Below, one piece after another: positions 42,330 through 55,074 of a stretch of DNA of 64,000 nt. The translations under genes and the position numbers were made by a program. The stretch is from Impatiens glandulifera (Eukaryota; Streptophyta; Magnoliopsida; Ericales; Balsaminaceae): positions 20,868,484 to 20,932,483 of the forward strand of contig NC_061864.1 of NCBI RefSeq assembly GCF_907164915.1. Reading direction: 5' to 3'. Each line of letters begins with the position of its first letter. Positions within the stretch are counted from its first letter, which is position 1. Below the pieces are notes generated by a model. That model was given only the letters and a program-made list of their open reading frames with translations, had not been told where the DNA came from and ran no database searches.

Positions 42330-43490
42330 TAAGGCTGGATCGGTAAGTATAATATTAACATTTTTAAACATTATAATAAACAAGTATAATATTAACATTT
42401 TTAAACATTATAGTAAACAAGTATACATTGTCGTACCTTAATTTTTTTTATCCTTGTATGTATCTTACCGAAAGTTTTTGTATATAAAAATTTATACATT
42501 TATCTTACCTTCATTTTTATATATTTTAATTTCGGTACAGTATCAATATTATAACTTTCATACCTAAAAAACCATATTAACTTAAAAAAAATACATAGTG
42601 TTAATATAAACATTACACATAATTAAAAATTAAAGATATTTATCATAAAAGAAATTTTTTTCATATCATTTAATATTTTTAAAAATAAATAAATGTTACA
42701 AATTAAATTTAGTTACAAAAATTGAAGTTAACAATAATAAAAATAAGTATAGTCATCAAGTTAGACTAAGGTAAAGACGAGATAAGGAGATTCAGAACGG
42801 TCTTAAATCGCATTTGTATCTATAATTTTTTTTTAAATTAATTACCATTTATATTAGATAATAATAATAAATATTAGTTAATTTAGATTTAATTAATAAA
42901 AAAAATCACTTATTTTAATTTGTTCATTTTTAATCAACAATTCAAGTTTGTCATCTTTAGGATCTTTCTATAAATTAATTTTTTCTCATTTTAGCCAATT
43001 ATTTGCGCACCCCAATGACTCAATCATTTTAAGACTCAAATTACTCTTAAAATGATCCACTATCATTTTACTCAAGCTGAAACAGACTCATTAACAACCG
43101 TTGATGATGTTTTTCACCTCTTCAAGAGATTCAAAGTTTGATTGAATATTTTTTCAATATTATCGGAAAAGTAGATATATGTCATATATTGAATAATATT
43201 AAAATATAATTATATTTTGATTTGATTTTAAAAATATTTATTTTATAATTAAATTAATATTAAATCTATTTTTTTATAAATATTATATATATATATATAT
43301 TAATTTATAAATATTATTTTGGTAAATCTCATATACCAAAATTTTGAAAATCTCATACCTTTAGTTTGGGTGTCGGTACCATACCTTACATTTTTTAGGT
43401 ATATCTTAAAAATCTAATATTTTTGATATATTGCGATACAATATTTTCAATATACCTATAATATCGATAATTTTTTTCAACCGAACGGCA
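42330..43490. mobile_element. Larger relative of the hAT-like MITE at 16,974-17,587
   Basis: Read inverted, the right end (about 43,430-43,490) is tcggttgaaaaaaattatcg then atattatagg and tattgaaaatattg, matching the left end of the 16,974 element. The left part has repeated cggtaagtataat, cttaccgaaag, tttcggtacagtatcaatatt and taccttaattt, matching its right end. The middle (about 42,600-43,300) is unrelated AT-rich DNA and may be a nested insertion. The target duplication was not resolved. Confidence 0.5.
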
Positions 43491-44563
43491 TGGTTTGCAT
43501 TTAAAGTTAAAATATTATATTTAAATAAAATAAAAATAGGATATACAAAATTGAGTCATTTAAAATTTTTAAAAATAAAAGTTAGAATATTCAACCAATT
43601 GAGGTAATACTAGATAAAAATATATATACAAAATATGAAATTTTATATTTAATGTTTATTAATATCAAAGAAAAAGTATTTACAAGATGAAGAAAAACAA
43701 TTCCTTACATTAAAAATCTAAAACTTTAATAGTTTAGTATAATAAAACAATTACTTTAGAAAATAACTTCACAATAAAATGGGGAAATTTGTAGGTGTGA
43801 TAATGGAAACAAGATGGTAGATAAGGTAATGTCATTTTTAAAGATGACAAATTTTTGTCCTAGTATTTAAAAAGGATGTAGTTGAATAATAATTTTATTT
43901 TTTTGAAAAAAAACATTTTAAGAAAAACTAGATGATTGATAATCAATGTAGTTGAATTATATATTAATTAATTATTTACACTGTATTTATTGTTGTATTT
44001 ATATGCTAATATTGATAGTTTTGTATTAAATAAAGGGCCTTATAATTTTAAAATATACAATAATTATTAACGTCTTGATATGATTTATTGAGACCCCAAT
44101 ATTATTATATATCATGAATCACTCCTTAAAAAATTATCAATCACTTATTTTATTAAATTAATGTAAACATCTAACAAATCTCCCCACAATACTAAAACAA
44201 ACAAGAAATAAGGGTTAATTGAAATATGAACAACAATTTTTTTTATTTTTTAATTTAGTGAAATGATTTTTATTTTAACAAACTCTTGACAATTGATTTT
44301 TTTATCTCAAAATTTTGTGCTCGAATAGTATCGTTATGCGCCGAACATTCATTGATTGTAGTTGTCTAATTCATATTATTCATAATACTATTATTGTGAC
44401 ATTTATCGTTCTAAACAGTGGTGTCATCGGTTAGTGATTTAATTCGTTTTTTTTTGAAAACCTATGAAGCAACTATTTTGTATGATTTATTTATTTATTA
44501 TTATTATTTTATTTTATAATGTCAATATTTAATGGGTGTGTATAAACTCTTAAAAATAATATG
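43491..44563. other. AT-rich intergenic DNA, nothing recognised
   Basis: No reading frame of note and no RNA-like structure. Confidence 0.5.
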
Positions 44564-44571
44564 AATCACAA

Positions 44572-44897
44572 GGGAAATTTGATGAAATGACCATAAAGAT
44601 CAGCTTATTTGTTTTTTTTGGTAAATGCGCTAGTGATACTTTTTTTTTTTTTATGAAAATGCTCCCGTTGCGAGACGCAACCGGATGCCATGTGAATTCT
44701 TCTTTTTTTTGAAAAAAAAAATTAGTCTCGCGATTGTCGGTTGCATCTCATGATTGAGGACTTCTCGCGATTGAGGACGTCTCACGACAGGGGCAAAATT
44801 GTTCAAAAAGAAAAAGGTGTCATCAACGCCTTTTATTTTAAGCGCCGATCAAAAAGTCAAATAAGTGAATCATTATGATCATCTCGTCAAATTTCCC
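44572..44897. mobile_element. Non-autonomous TIR element, GGGAAATTTGACGAAATGAC family, copy C
   Basis: Left end gggaaatttgatgaaatgac; the right end read inverted is gggaaatttgacgagatgat. A perfect 8-bp duplication aatcacaa lies at 44,564-44,571 and 44,898-44,905. The interior shares cgttgcgagacgcaacc, tagtctcgcgattgtcgg and tctcgcgattgagg with copy A. Length is 326 bp. Confidence 0.85.
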
Positions 44898-44905
44898 AAT
44901 CACAA

Positions 44906-45560
44906 ATAAATTAAGGAAAGTTTTTTTTTAAATCTAATAAATAAAGAGGAGTGATATGCGAGATTTAATCGGGAAAAGGAATGTGTTATTGATAGAAAAA
45001 ATGAAAAAGTATAAGGAGAGAATAAAGATAAATTTTTTACTATTTTTTCAATCAATTATATCATTCCTTCATCCATTATCTCTTCTAAATTTTTTTCTTT
45101 AATCGTCATCTAAATTAAATAAAGTAGAAAATTTTTTATTTAAAATATTAAAAAAATTAATTCCAAATCTCACTAAGTTAGAAATTGATTTTATAAAGAT
45201 CATATTAACTTATTAACTTAACGATAAACTTAAATTTATTATTAAGAAATAAATTTAAATTTTTTGATTTGAACTATTTTAATAAATTATTTATAAACTA
45301 ATTTTGTCCAAGGTAAAAATATATTTATTTATTTTGATAGTAATCTCATTTTTTTAATTAATAATATTTTTTAAAGTTAAATCATCAATCTACCATTTCC
45401 ACTAACTTAAACTAAATTATTTTAATTGTATGAAAAAGTGTAATATAGAAGGATTTGAATATAATAAATGTCAATTTCATTAATTCTTAATTGTTATATT
45501 GACTAACTAGATTAATTATATATAATAGAAAGGTTTTTGTAATATTAGCTAATCGAATCA
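44906..45560. other. AT-rich DNA upstream of the MSR-like gene
   Basis: No gene was recognised. The promoter of the MSR-like gene should lie in the last few hundred bases. Confidence 0.4.
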
Positions 45561-46021
45561 ATGGCTGATTCCATGGAATAGATCCAGGGTCTCTCTCTCT
45601 CTCTCCGTCATCTACGCTACTGTCGGTGGGAGTAGAAAGTAGACCTCTCTCTCTCTCTCTCCTTCCTTCCGTGAAAGAAAGAAGAAGAAGACAACGATCA
45701 CAGACACACTCTCTCTAAAGTGATCCAAGTAAGGTCTAATTTGTACCAATTTCTTACTGTAGATTTGGTCAATTCTATTCTAATCTTTCTCAATTACTGC
45801 TTATAATCTATTCGTTTTCCTACCAAAAAAGCTTAATCACTTCATATTTTCCTTTCCGTCGGCGCTCTTCTCACCATTTTCACCTAAAAGCAGCCATCAG
45901 AACAGACAGTAAGTATACTTATAGTACTTTCATCTTCTCTCTTTCTCTTTCTCTTTCTATCTGCATATACGCATTCTCTCTCTTTCTCTCTCTTGTAACC
46001 GTTCGTCTTTTGCATTTCTAG
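45561..46021 (+). promoter_or_regulatory. CT-rich 5' leader with intron, MSR-like gene
   Basis: Two CT microsatellites (about 45,591-45,605 and 45,643-45,661) lie in a likely 5' untranslated region, typical of plant leaders. Splice donors are plausible at gatccaa/gtaagg (about 45,728) and acagaca/gtaagt (about 45,909). An acceptor gcatttctag ends at 46,021, so the start codon is the first codon of its exon. Leader introns of this kind often raise expression in plants. Confidence 0.55.
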
Positions 46022-48470
46022 ATGGCTGTGGATCCGAGACAGGTACTGGCGGGGATTTTAACGGTGACAATGTTCGTTATGCTCGGGAATATGATTAAGA
46101 GAGATCATTTTGATTCATATGAAGTAATGTTTCTAACTTTGATCTTCATCGCTTGATTTTGTTTTGTTGATTTTGATTCTCCGATTCTCTGATTAAATAT
46201 AGATCTCAATTTGTTCGCAATAACGGTTTCGGATCTTGTGAAATTAATTGTTTATGCTGGTTGAATTTTGTGAGATGGAGATGCTAGAGATTTAGATCCA
46301 GTTTTTCTTTCTAAATTGAATACAGAACCTGTGCTAAGGCTTCGTTAAGATTCGATTAGCTTGTTAATTGTGAATTGAAGGAGAAATCTAAATTTCCTGT
46401 GTTTTCTCTATGGTAGTCTGGCCATGCAGATGCAAAGGCTATTGAGCATAATGTTATTAGTCGAGTTACCAGTGGACCTTGGTTGGAAGATGGTTCAGAG
46501 CTTAAGCCTTGCTGGAAGAAGCCTGTTGTAGGTAGATCAGCTTGATCCTTCTTTAATCTTGTTTGATTCTTATCCTTACAAATGAATGGTTGATTATATA
46601 CCTTTCTTTTCACCGCAGATGATCCACAAGAATCAGAAGGTTTTATCACCTTCTCGCTAACGAATGGCCCAGAATATCATGTCTCACAGGTAACTACTTG
46701 TTATATTTATGCAAGATTGATGGTTTACTTTCCTTGTTCTTGTTCTTGATTTTGATGAATTTATGAATGTGTAATAGCTTTCTGAATACATTAGCCTTAG
46801 TTTTTATTGTTTAATTTACTAGTATAGTTCAAGTTGCAAAATTCAATGGTGTCCTCACAAAGGTGTCTCTATCTTCTTTATGCTAAACTCCAACAACATG
46901 ACTTCTTCTTATATTTTACTCACATGAATTTATTAAATTGATTTTTGTATGTATTATTTACAGAAGCTCAATGGTTATTATGTTTAAACAACTGGCATTT
47001 GTCCTTATATGTTTCCCTTTTGATGGGAATTTTCATTTACTCATATATTTCCAAAAAATCAAAAATTTACAAGTTATGACAATGATCTTTATCAAGCTAA
47101 TCTTCTCATTTGCTAATTCACATGTTCAGATTGCTGATGCAGTTGTTGTGGCAAAATATCTGCAAGCCACTCTTGTCCTGCCAGATATTAGAGGATCCAA
47201 CCCAGGTGATAAAAGGTTAGTATATATATTCAGGGAAGATTTTGATTATCTTTATTGCTGAACACTTCATTAAAACAAGTTTCTTGATAGCAAGGCCATT
47301 ATGTATGATGATTTATTTCTCCATATTCGCATTTAAAAACTTGTGATTTTCGTATTCATCATATCCATTATATGTTTCTACCCCTATTGACTTTCTTACC
47401 TTAATAACTCAATTTTCTTTCAATGTCCTACTTCAAACAAGATCATTTTGAAATAACCCAAGATCGAACCAAGGCATAAGATTTAAAAGTATTTTTCCAA
47501 TTCCATTCACCCACATTTTTAAAATCCAATGTATGTGATGTTACAGGAATTTCGGAGACATTTACGATTCTGAGAAGTTCATAACTAGCCTTGAAGGAGT
47601 TGTGAAAGTAGCTAAAAAACTGCCTAATAAAGTCTCAACCAAAAACCTGGCTGTTGTAAGGGTACCAAACCGAGTAACAGAAACCTACATAGCTGAAAAT
47701 GTGGAACCAATTTTCAAGTCAAAAGGAAACATAAGGCTAGCCACAACTTTTACTTCTGTCAACATGAAAAAGAATGAAGAGAAGAGCGATTCCGATTCAG
47801 TAACATGCTTAGCCATGTTTGGAACTCTTGAATTACAGTCAGAGATTCAAGAAGTGGTTGATTCAATGGTTGAACGTCTAAGAACTTTCAGTCGCAAAAC
47901 AGACGGTCGATTTGTTGCTGTAGATTTGAGAGTTGACATGCTTGAGAAAAAAGGTTGTCAGGCAAGCAGCGGTTCAAAAACAAAAAGCTGTTATAATCCT
48001 TCAGAAATCGCATTATTCTTGAGGAAGATCGGTTTCAATAAAGATACCACGATTTATTTAACTCAGTCCAGATGGGATAGTAGCCTAGATTCTTTGAAGG
48101 ATTTGTTTCCCAAAACATATACCAAAGTAAGTTTTTTTCTTCTCTTTTTCTTCTATTTACTTTTTTTTTATATACTCATTTGATATGTAATTTGCAGGAG
48201 GGAGTGATGCCAATTGATATGAAAGAAAAGTACTTATCATACGAAATATCAGAATACGAGAAGGTGATCGATTTCTACATAAGTTCTCAGAGCGATGTTT
48301 TTGTTCCAGCCATATCGGGTTTGTTCTATGCAAATGTGGCCGGGAAGAGAATTGGTAATGGTAAGCATCAAATACTGGTCCCAGCTAATGTTGCTGGTTC
48401 TTCGGTAGCAGATTTCGTATCGCCTTACGTATCAAAGAAGAATCATTTGGCGTATTCTTGTTTCTGCTGA
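46022..48470 (+). CDS. MSR1: Mannan synthesis-related (MSR) O-fucosyltransferase-like protein
   Basis: Golgi protein of the plant O-fucosyltransferase-like family; the Arabidopsis MSR1/MSR2 proteins support mannan and glucomannan synthesis. Six exons: 46022-46123, 46417-46531, 46619-46689, 47130-47215, 47547-48126, 48198-48470; all junctions keep frame; 408 residues. Residues 8-25 (VLAGILTVTMFVMLGNMI) form a signal anchor preceded by MAVDPRQ, as in MSR1. Then come GSELKPCWKKPV, EGFITFSLTNGPEYHVSQIA, DAVVVAKYLQATLVLPDIRG, FVAVDLRVDML, and a C-terminal FVPAISGLFYANVAGKRIG segment. The ending SKKNHLAYSCFC is cysteine-containing. The family call is firm; the choice of MSR1 over MSR2 is not. The exact sugar donor is not shown by the sequence. 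Confidence 0.9.
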
Positions 48471-48890
48471 AAATGTTTTGATTCTCGGGTATTGTTTGAT
48501 CTATGATATGATTTTAAATTGTTTGAGGTTCTAGAGAATTTGCTTAGTGATGATGGTGTTATACTAGTTGTAATAATATTTTTATGACAATGTATTTGAA
48601 CTTTGGCTTCAGAAAAGTAGTCAAAAGCTTCATAGGCTGAATCTTCTTCTTATATATATATATGATGTGGTTTTTTTGTGAGATTTATATTAGATATCAA
48701 CATATTTGAAAAGAGAAGAAAAATGGGTGGTTTATTGTATTGGAGTTGAGTTTATATCATTTGGATTTTGTGTAAATGTATAATTCTTCAATGTTTTGCT
48801 TTTCTTGCCTTGTAATTTTCAATAAAATTGTTGAACAGTGAGGAGTAAATAGGTAAACTCAACCAAAATTAAATTTAATTAACCTATTAT
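48471..48890. other. 3' flank of the MSR-like gene
   Basis: AATAAAATTG near 48,820 is a candidate polyadenylation signal. No further gene was seen. Confidence 0.4.
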
Positions 48891-48894
48891 TCAA

Positions 48895-49235
48895 TCGTTT
48901 GGATAACTCATTTTAATTTTTAACACATTTATTATGTTTTGGCTCGTTTAAGATATTTTTAGTCCGTTTAACACAATTTTTACCGTTTAACAGTTATTTG
49001 ATTTGTTTTTTCCGTTTAATACGTTTTTGACTTGATAAACAATTTTTTAACCCGTTTAACCAATATTTGTCTCGATATGTTGAACAATTATTTAATTTGT
49101 TTTGATCCGTTTAATATATCGTTGATCCGTTTAATACGTGTTTGGCCCGTTGAACACATTTTTGACACATCTATCACGTTTTGGTTCGTTTAACACGTTT
49201 ATAAAATGTTTTAATACATTTTTTATTCGTTTCAT
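48895..49235 (+). repeat. Degenerate tandem repeat of about 19-20 bp (ccgtttaacacgtttttgac)
   Basis: About fifteen loose copies of tccgtttaacacgtttttga run head to tail, with words such as gcccgttgaacacatttttg and gatccgtttaatacgt. It is immediately followed by a precise 43-bp tandem pair. Confidence 0.7.
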
Positions 49236-49315
49236 AAATTAGTTAATAAATTAAATGATAAAATAATAGGTGTTTCATAAATTAGTTAATAAATTAAATG
49301 ATAAAATAATAGGTG
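49230..49315 (+). repeat. Exact 43-bp tandem duplication
   Basis: The phrase ttcataaattagttaataaa followed by ttaaatgataaaataatagg occurs twice in a row without a visible difference. It is a recent local duplication. Confidence 0.85.
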
Positions 49316-50272
49316 AAATGAATAAACAAGGTCATAATTATGGTAAATTCTATTTATTTATATTTATTTATAAAAGCAAATAAATATTAAAGAGACTTGT
49401 TAATAGTTGTGCGATTTAACAATTGTGATTTGTTTTTTTATTATAATTCACTGTGTACAATAAATTATTTATTAATAAGTTTTAAAAAATTATTTTTTTA
49501 TCATCACTTGAATGTAGGTTTCACCGATTGTTTTCATTTGCTAAATAACGAGGAGGTCAACTAACAATTCAGTGAGTAAGAAAAAAATGAATTCTCTAGA
49601 CTAATTAAATATAAAACAATTAAATTTATTTAATTTGAGTAATTTAGACAATTTAATCCATATTCAACCCAAGCCAAATTAATTTACCCAAATTAATATT
49701 TTGGATTTGAGATTTGGGTTAACTCAAAATATGTTCACCCCTTTATCTATTTAAAAGAAGTAAAATGGTTTAATTAATTTAAAATTTAAATAAGTTATAA
49801 ATTATTTCAATTTTATATAGATAATGTGAATTTTAATTTAAGAAATAATGAAGTTATATTTATATTTTATAGTTAATTATATATACAACTAATATATAAC
49901 TAATATATTTTTTTAATAAATTCATAATTTTTTTATTTTACAAAATTATAAATGTTAAACGATTATATCTTTTTAAACTTTTTCAGCCTATCAAATTGTT
50001 TGAGGGGTTTTCAAACAAAGTTTTATATAAATTCAAAGGAGATAGTTGAATTTACTCATAACAACAAAATATTAATCCAATAAACTAATATATTAAACTT
50101 AAGCTTCTGTTTTTTGGGTTATTTTTGCTAGAACTAAACTTAATATACTAACATCTGGTAACATAACTGATTTATATTTTATTTAAATTTTTGTTTTGTA
50201 AAATAATGAATTAATTATGAAAGCTTAATTAATATGAAAATTCTATTTTACAAAGTTAACATGACACCTAAC
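49316..50272. other. AT-rich intergenic DNA, nothing recognised
   Basis: No coding or RNA features were seen. Confidence 0.5.
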
Positions 50273-50695
50273 TAGAGCGGTAAATGAGTCAAATTGTTCG
50301 TGAACCGCTCGGTTAAAACTCGACTTGAGTTTGACTGTGATCAAGTTTGAGTTGAACTCGAGCCGACTCGTTTAATATTCGAGTCGAACTCGAGTTTAAT
50401 AATACTTGTTCGATGACTTTTCGAGCTTTTTCGAGCCTGATATAAATAATATATTTATTTATTTTAATAGTATAACATAAAATTTAAAATAAATTTTTTT
50501 CTTCACAAATATTTTAAAATTTAATTTTAGTTCAAGTTTTTCGAGTCGAGCCTATAAGTAAACAATCGAACTCGGTTCGAACTCAAATTTATAAACTCGT
50601 TTGAGCTCGAGTTCGAGTCAAACTAATAAATACTTAATTGAGTCGACCCCGAACTCAAGTTGACTTAAGCTCGACTTAACTCATTTACAGCCCTA
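50273..50695. mobile_element. hAT-like MITE of the tagggctgtaaatgag type
   Basis: Left end tagagcggtaaatgagtcaa; the right end read inverted is tagggctgtaaatgagttaa. The interior is full of gagctcgag, tcgagtcgaactcgag and ctcgtt steps that pair across the element. This style is widespread in dicots. A clear 8-bp target duplication was not found, so the ends may have decayed. Confidence 0.65.
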
Positions 50696-51590
50696 CGAAC
50701 ATCCTAACCTCAATTTCAACTTAATATGTTTTAAATATTTCTTGTCAACTAATATGAGTTGTGGTCTGAAAATATATTCAAATCAATGTAAGAAAATTTA
50801 ATTTTATGATTAAACTAGATGGACTTAATTTTCTAGATTAAGTGTTTGAATATTTAATATGTAAAAACACTTATGAATTAATGTAAGGGTCTGTTAAGAA
50901 ACACTCTATTTATTTGAACTGCCTTAGTAGTAGGTTATCTATTTTTAATTATATTTCAACATTTCAATTCATCAATTCAAATATCTTTTTTTTATAAAAG
51001 TATTTGAATTTTTAAATAAAATACAAATTATGACAATTCAACAAATTACAAACCTAAATATACTACTCTTTTATCAAACATTTTTTTTATAAATAATATC
51101 TCAAATAACTCAAAATCAAACAAGCTCTATCTTTAGTTTACCTTTATTTACTTGGAATTTAAATCCTCTTACAATTAAATTGAATATAAATAAAATTTTA
51201 CTATTTAAAAAAAGTCACTATAATTGCAATCTCTATGAGTAATAAATTTAATTGTATCTCAAGCAAATATATGATTTTCAATTCTAAATCAATATAACAT
51301 GTTCTTATAATTTTTTTTTTGTTAGGTATTATGTCTAAACCAAAATATTATAAAACTAAACTTTTAAAATGATTTGTTCTTACTTGGTTTAAGATTTGTA
51401 ATTGAAAATGATTCAAAGTCTTTATTTTATTATTTTTAGTTTAACCTGTCACTATGATTATTAAGATTTAGTAGATGTCTAGTTTTTCATTTTTTCTAAA
51501 ATTATAAAGAAAAAAATTAATTTTTTAAGTGTATTTTATATTTAATATTTATATGAGTATTATTTTATTTATAAATATATTAATTTTTAT
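50696..51590. other. AT-rich intergenic DNA with a possible MITE
   Basis: The segment from about 50,885 (agggtctgttaagaaacac) to 51,128 (aaaatcaaacaagctct) has weakly inverted ends, but no target duplication was identified. Nothing coding. Confidence 0.35.
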
Positions 51591-51594
51591 TACG

Positions 51595-51735
51595 CTTTAG
51601 GTTAGCCCAAAATATAAACAAAGTAAAGCCCATTAAAAGTAAATATATTAATAACGGGCCAATAAAGCCCAATAATTTCAGGGGTTGATTCTGTATGCAA
51701 AACCCTCCTATAAATAATCCCATATGAAGCATTTC
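51595..51735 (+). promoter_or_regulatory. Ribosomal-protein-type promoter with GCCCA (site II) motifs
   Basis: Five GCCCA/GGCC words occur in about 80 bases: ttagcccaaa (51,603), aaagcccatt (51,627), cgggccaataaagcccaat (51,656 and 51,666). Site II elements of this type (TGGGCY on the other strand) are the usual promoter signature of plant ribosomal protein genes. The transcript probably starts near 51,715-51,760, and its leader is interrupted by an intron with donor actat/gtaagt (51,787) and acceptor tggtag just before the start codon (about 52,118). Confidence 0.65.
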
Positions 51736-52122
51736 TAAGAGAAACTCGTCACTGCCGCCCTAAAGAGCTACTCGCCGCCTGAACTATGTAAGTTGATCTT
51801 CATTTCATCTGTTTCTCTTCATAGAAATCATTCGATTTCATACGCTCGGATCATTGAATCCACATCGCATGATGTAATTTCTTCATCATACATCTTGTTA
51901 TTTGTATTCTCGCTACAAATCGCTTGTTATTTGTAGATTTGTATTCTAAATCTGTAGACATATCCTTCATTCATGTAACGATAGCGTTATCGTTAGGTTT
52001 TGTAGCGTATTTAGCTTCGGATTTCATTATATTAGGGTTTGAAATGTGTTCGTTTTATAAATCTGAGAATGTATATTTATGCCTTCTGATTCTGAGATTT
52101 ACTGTGTTATTTTGGTAGTGAA

Positions 52123-53210
<1,088 letters not shown>

Positions 53211-54040
53211 GGTTGTTTTTGATTTAGAAGATGAATTACTACTACCAGTTTATTCTGTGTTTCTTTTTGTTTTGGACAAGTTTGATTTTCTTGCTTTTAG
53301 CGGCGAATTTGATGATGAAACATGGGTTTTCTTTTTGTAAGATTTTGATTATCAATATGTTGGATTTTCATTCTTATCATTATTATTTCGGTTTTCAAAT
53401 TCAATTATCTGCAGATTATTTTGCTATAACCTTGGATTTTCTCAAAATATATATTTTTACTTCATTTATGCCACATTTAGGCTTAACTTTTTTACAAATC
53501 AATTTTTTAAAATTATTTTTTTATCAAATTAATTCTCTTTATTAATTGCAATTTATAGACCTCTTTTTTAACTTCACACCCCAATATCATTATTGTGGTT
53601 AATTATAATTTTTGAATCTTATAATTTGGGATCACGCAATACATTTTTAACGAACTTTCATGTTCGTTAAAACTCTATTTTGTACAATTTTTGACAATGC
53701 GAGAGTTCCAAATTGTAATTATCCCCTAATAAGAAACCTCAATTTGTGAGGTTTGAAAGAAGAAACCTCAAATTGTGAGGTTTGAAAGAAGAGATCCCAA
53801 ATTATAATTGACACCTAATAAGGAGTCTTAAATTGTGAAGTTCAAAAAATGAGGTCTCATTGCAATTAGTCCCAGAGCCTAATTTGTTATTTTAACTAAT
53901 TATCTTTATTTATTTTTTTACATTTTAACTTTTATAGAAGGTAATATTATTTGAAATGTAAAAATAATAAAATAAATAAAAAGTAACTTATAGTACGTTA
54001 CTCATATGCAGATAGAGCCTATTGTTAGAGCATTAGTTAT
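53211..54040. other. 3' flank of RPL7 and intergenic DNA
   Basis: It includes a short repeated segment at 53,728-53,850, where aacctcaa(a/t)ttgtgaggtttgaaagaag occurs twice and degenerate copies follow. Nothing coding was seen; the 104-codon frame at 53,231-53,545 is phenylalanine/isoleucine-rich AT DNA in the likely 3' untranslated region. Confidence 0.5.
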
Positions 54041-55074
54041 GAAATCAATCCTCTTTCTCTCTCTATCTTTCTCTTTCAAGCGCGCAAGAACAAAGAATCT
54101 GAGTACGGGAGCAATCAAATGTTGATGAAGCTAGTCTACAATGTCGTATAACAATCGTCTTCTGATCATTGATCGTGAATATAGATGACGCTGAGGAAGC
54201 GGATTAAATACAGGTATTACGTTCATATATGCGTTTATGCATGTGTAACTTCCTACATTGTCGATGTCAGATCAGTTCGAACCGAGAAAAATATGAACGG
54301 ATGAATTTGAGTCCGCAAAATGACACACTTCTCGGTCTTTTACATCAATAATCTTCGGAGATGTTATCGGTTTCTGACTCTTTACGTGTACTGATACAAT
54401 TTTCATCATGTTCATGTTTTCATTTCAAATTCTGATTCCGAAATTCGTCGATTTCACCGACCTTTGTTGATCATTGCATTTTGTTTTTTTCGTTGTGTTT
54501 AGGAGATCTTCGCTCTGAGATTTTTTTCATGTGATGTGAAGATTACGCACTAACTATTTTGTTTCGTACACGGAATGTGAATTCAATATTGAGGTTCATG
54601 ATATAGATAAGTTTCTGTGTTGGATTTTAGGGAGAGAATTGCGCTGTTATATGAAGTTCGTTTTCATTGCCTTTTTTTATCTTCATAGCGGACGTTCGAA
54701 AATTGGATTATCAGTTACGAGTTACACGACAGTTTGCTGAAAGCAATTTCTTGTTCCTTACTTTTGGTATGCTACAGATCTCCGAGTTTCTGTTCTATAT
54801 CAGTTCGGGAAATTTGTAAGCGAGATGATTATTTCTTGGATTGCAGCTATGACGCGGAGATCAAAGCGCCTTGGCAGTGGATGTTGATATATCAGATGGA
54901 TTCTTTTGTAACTTCATCATCTAGTACACATGCATGCAGGAATATGTTCCTCTCTTACGGCGAGATGTATATGATAATTCTTTAGCTTCTCATTGTACTA
55001 CTAGAGAACAGGTCTTATATATTATCTCAATGAATATTCCAGAATGACTTAGGGCTGAAGATTTATATAATAAG
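54041..55074 (+). promoter_or_regulatory. 5' leader region of the FAB1-type gene
   Basis: A CT-rich start (ctctttctctctctatctttctctttc, about 54,050-54,077) suggests a leader beginning near here. A donor at aaatacag/gtatta (54,213) and an acceptor gattgcag (about 54,846) suggest a long leader intron. Several ATGs precede the main start; the 83-codon frame at 54,734-54,985 would span the predicted intron end, so it is probably not translated as such. Confidence 0.4.

Noticed and set aside
54734..54985. 83-codon frame upstream of the FAB1-type gene
   Set aside because: It crosses a likely leader-intron acceptor at about 54,846 and resembles no family.
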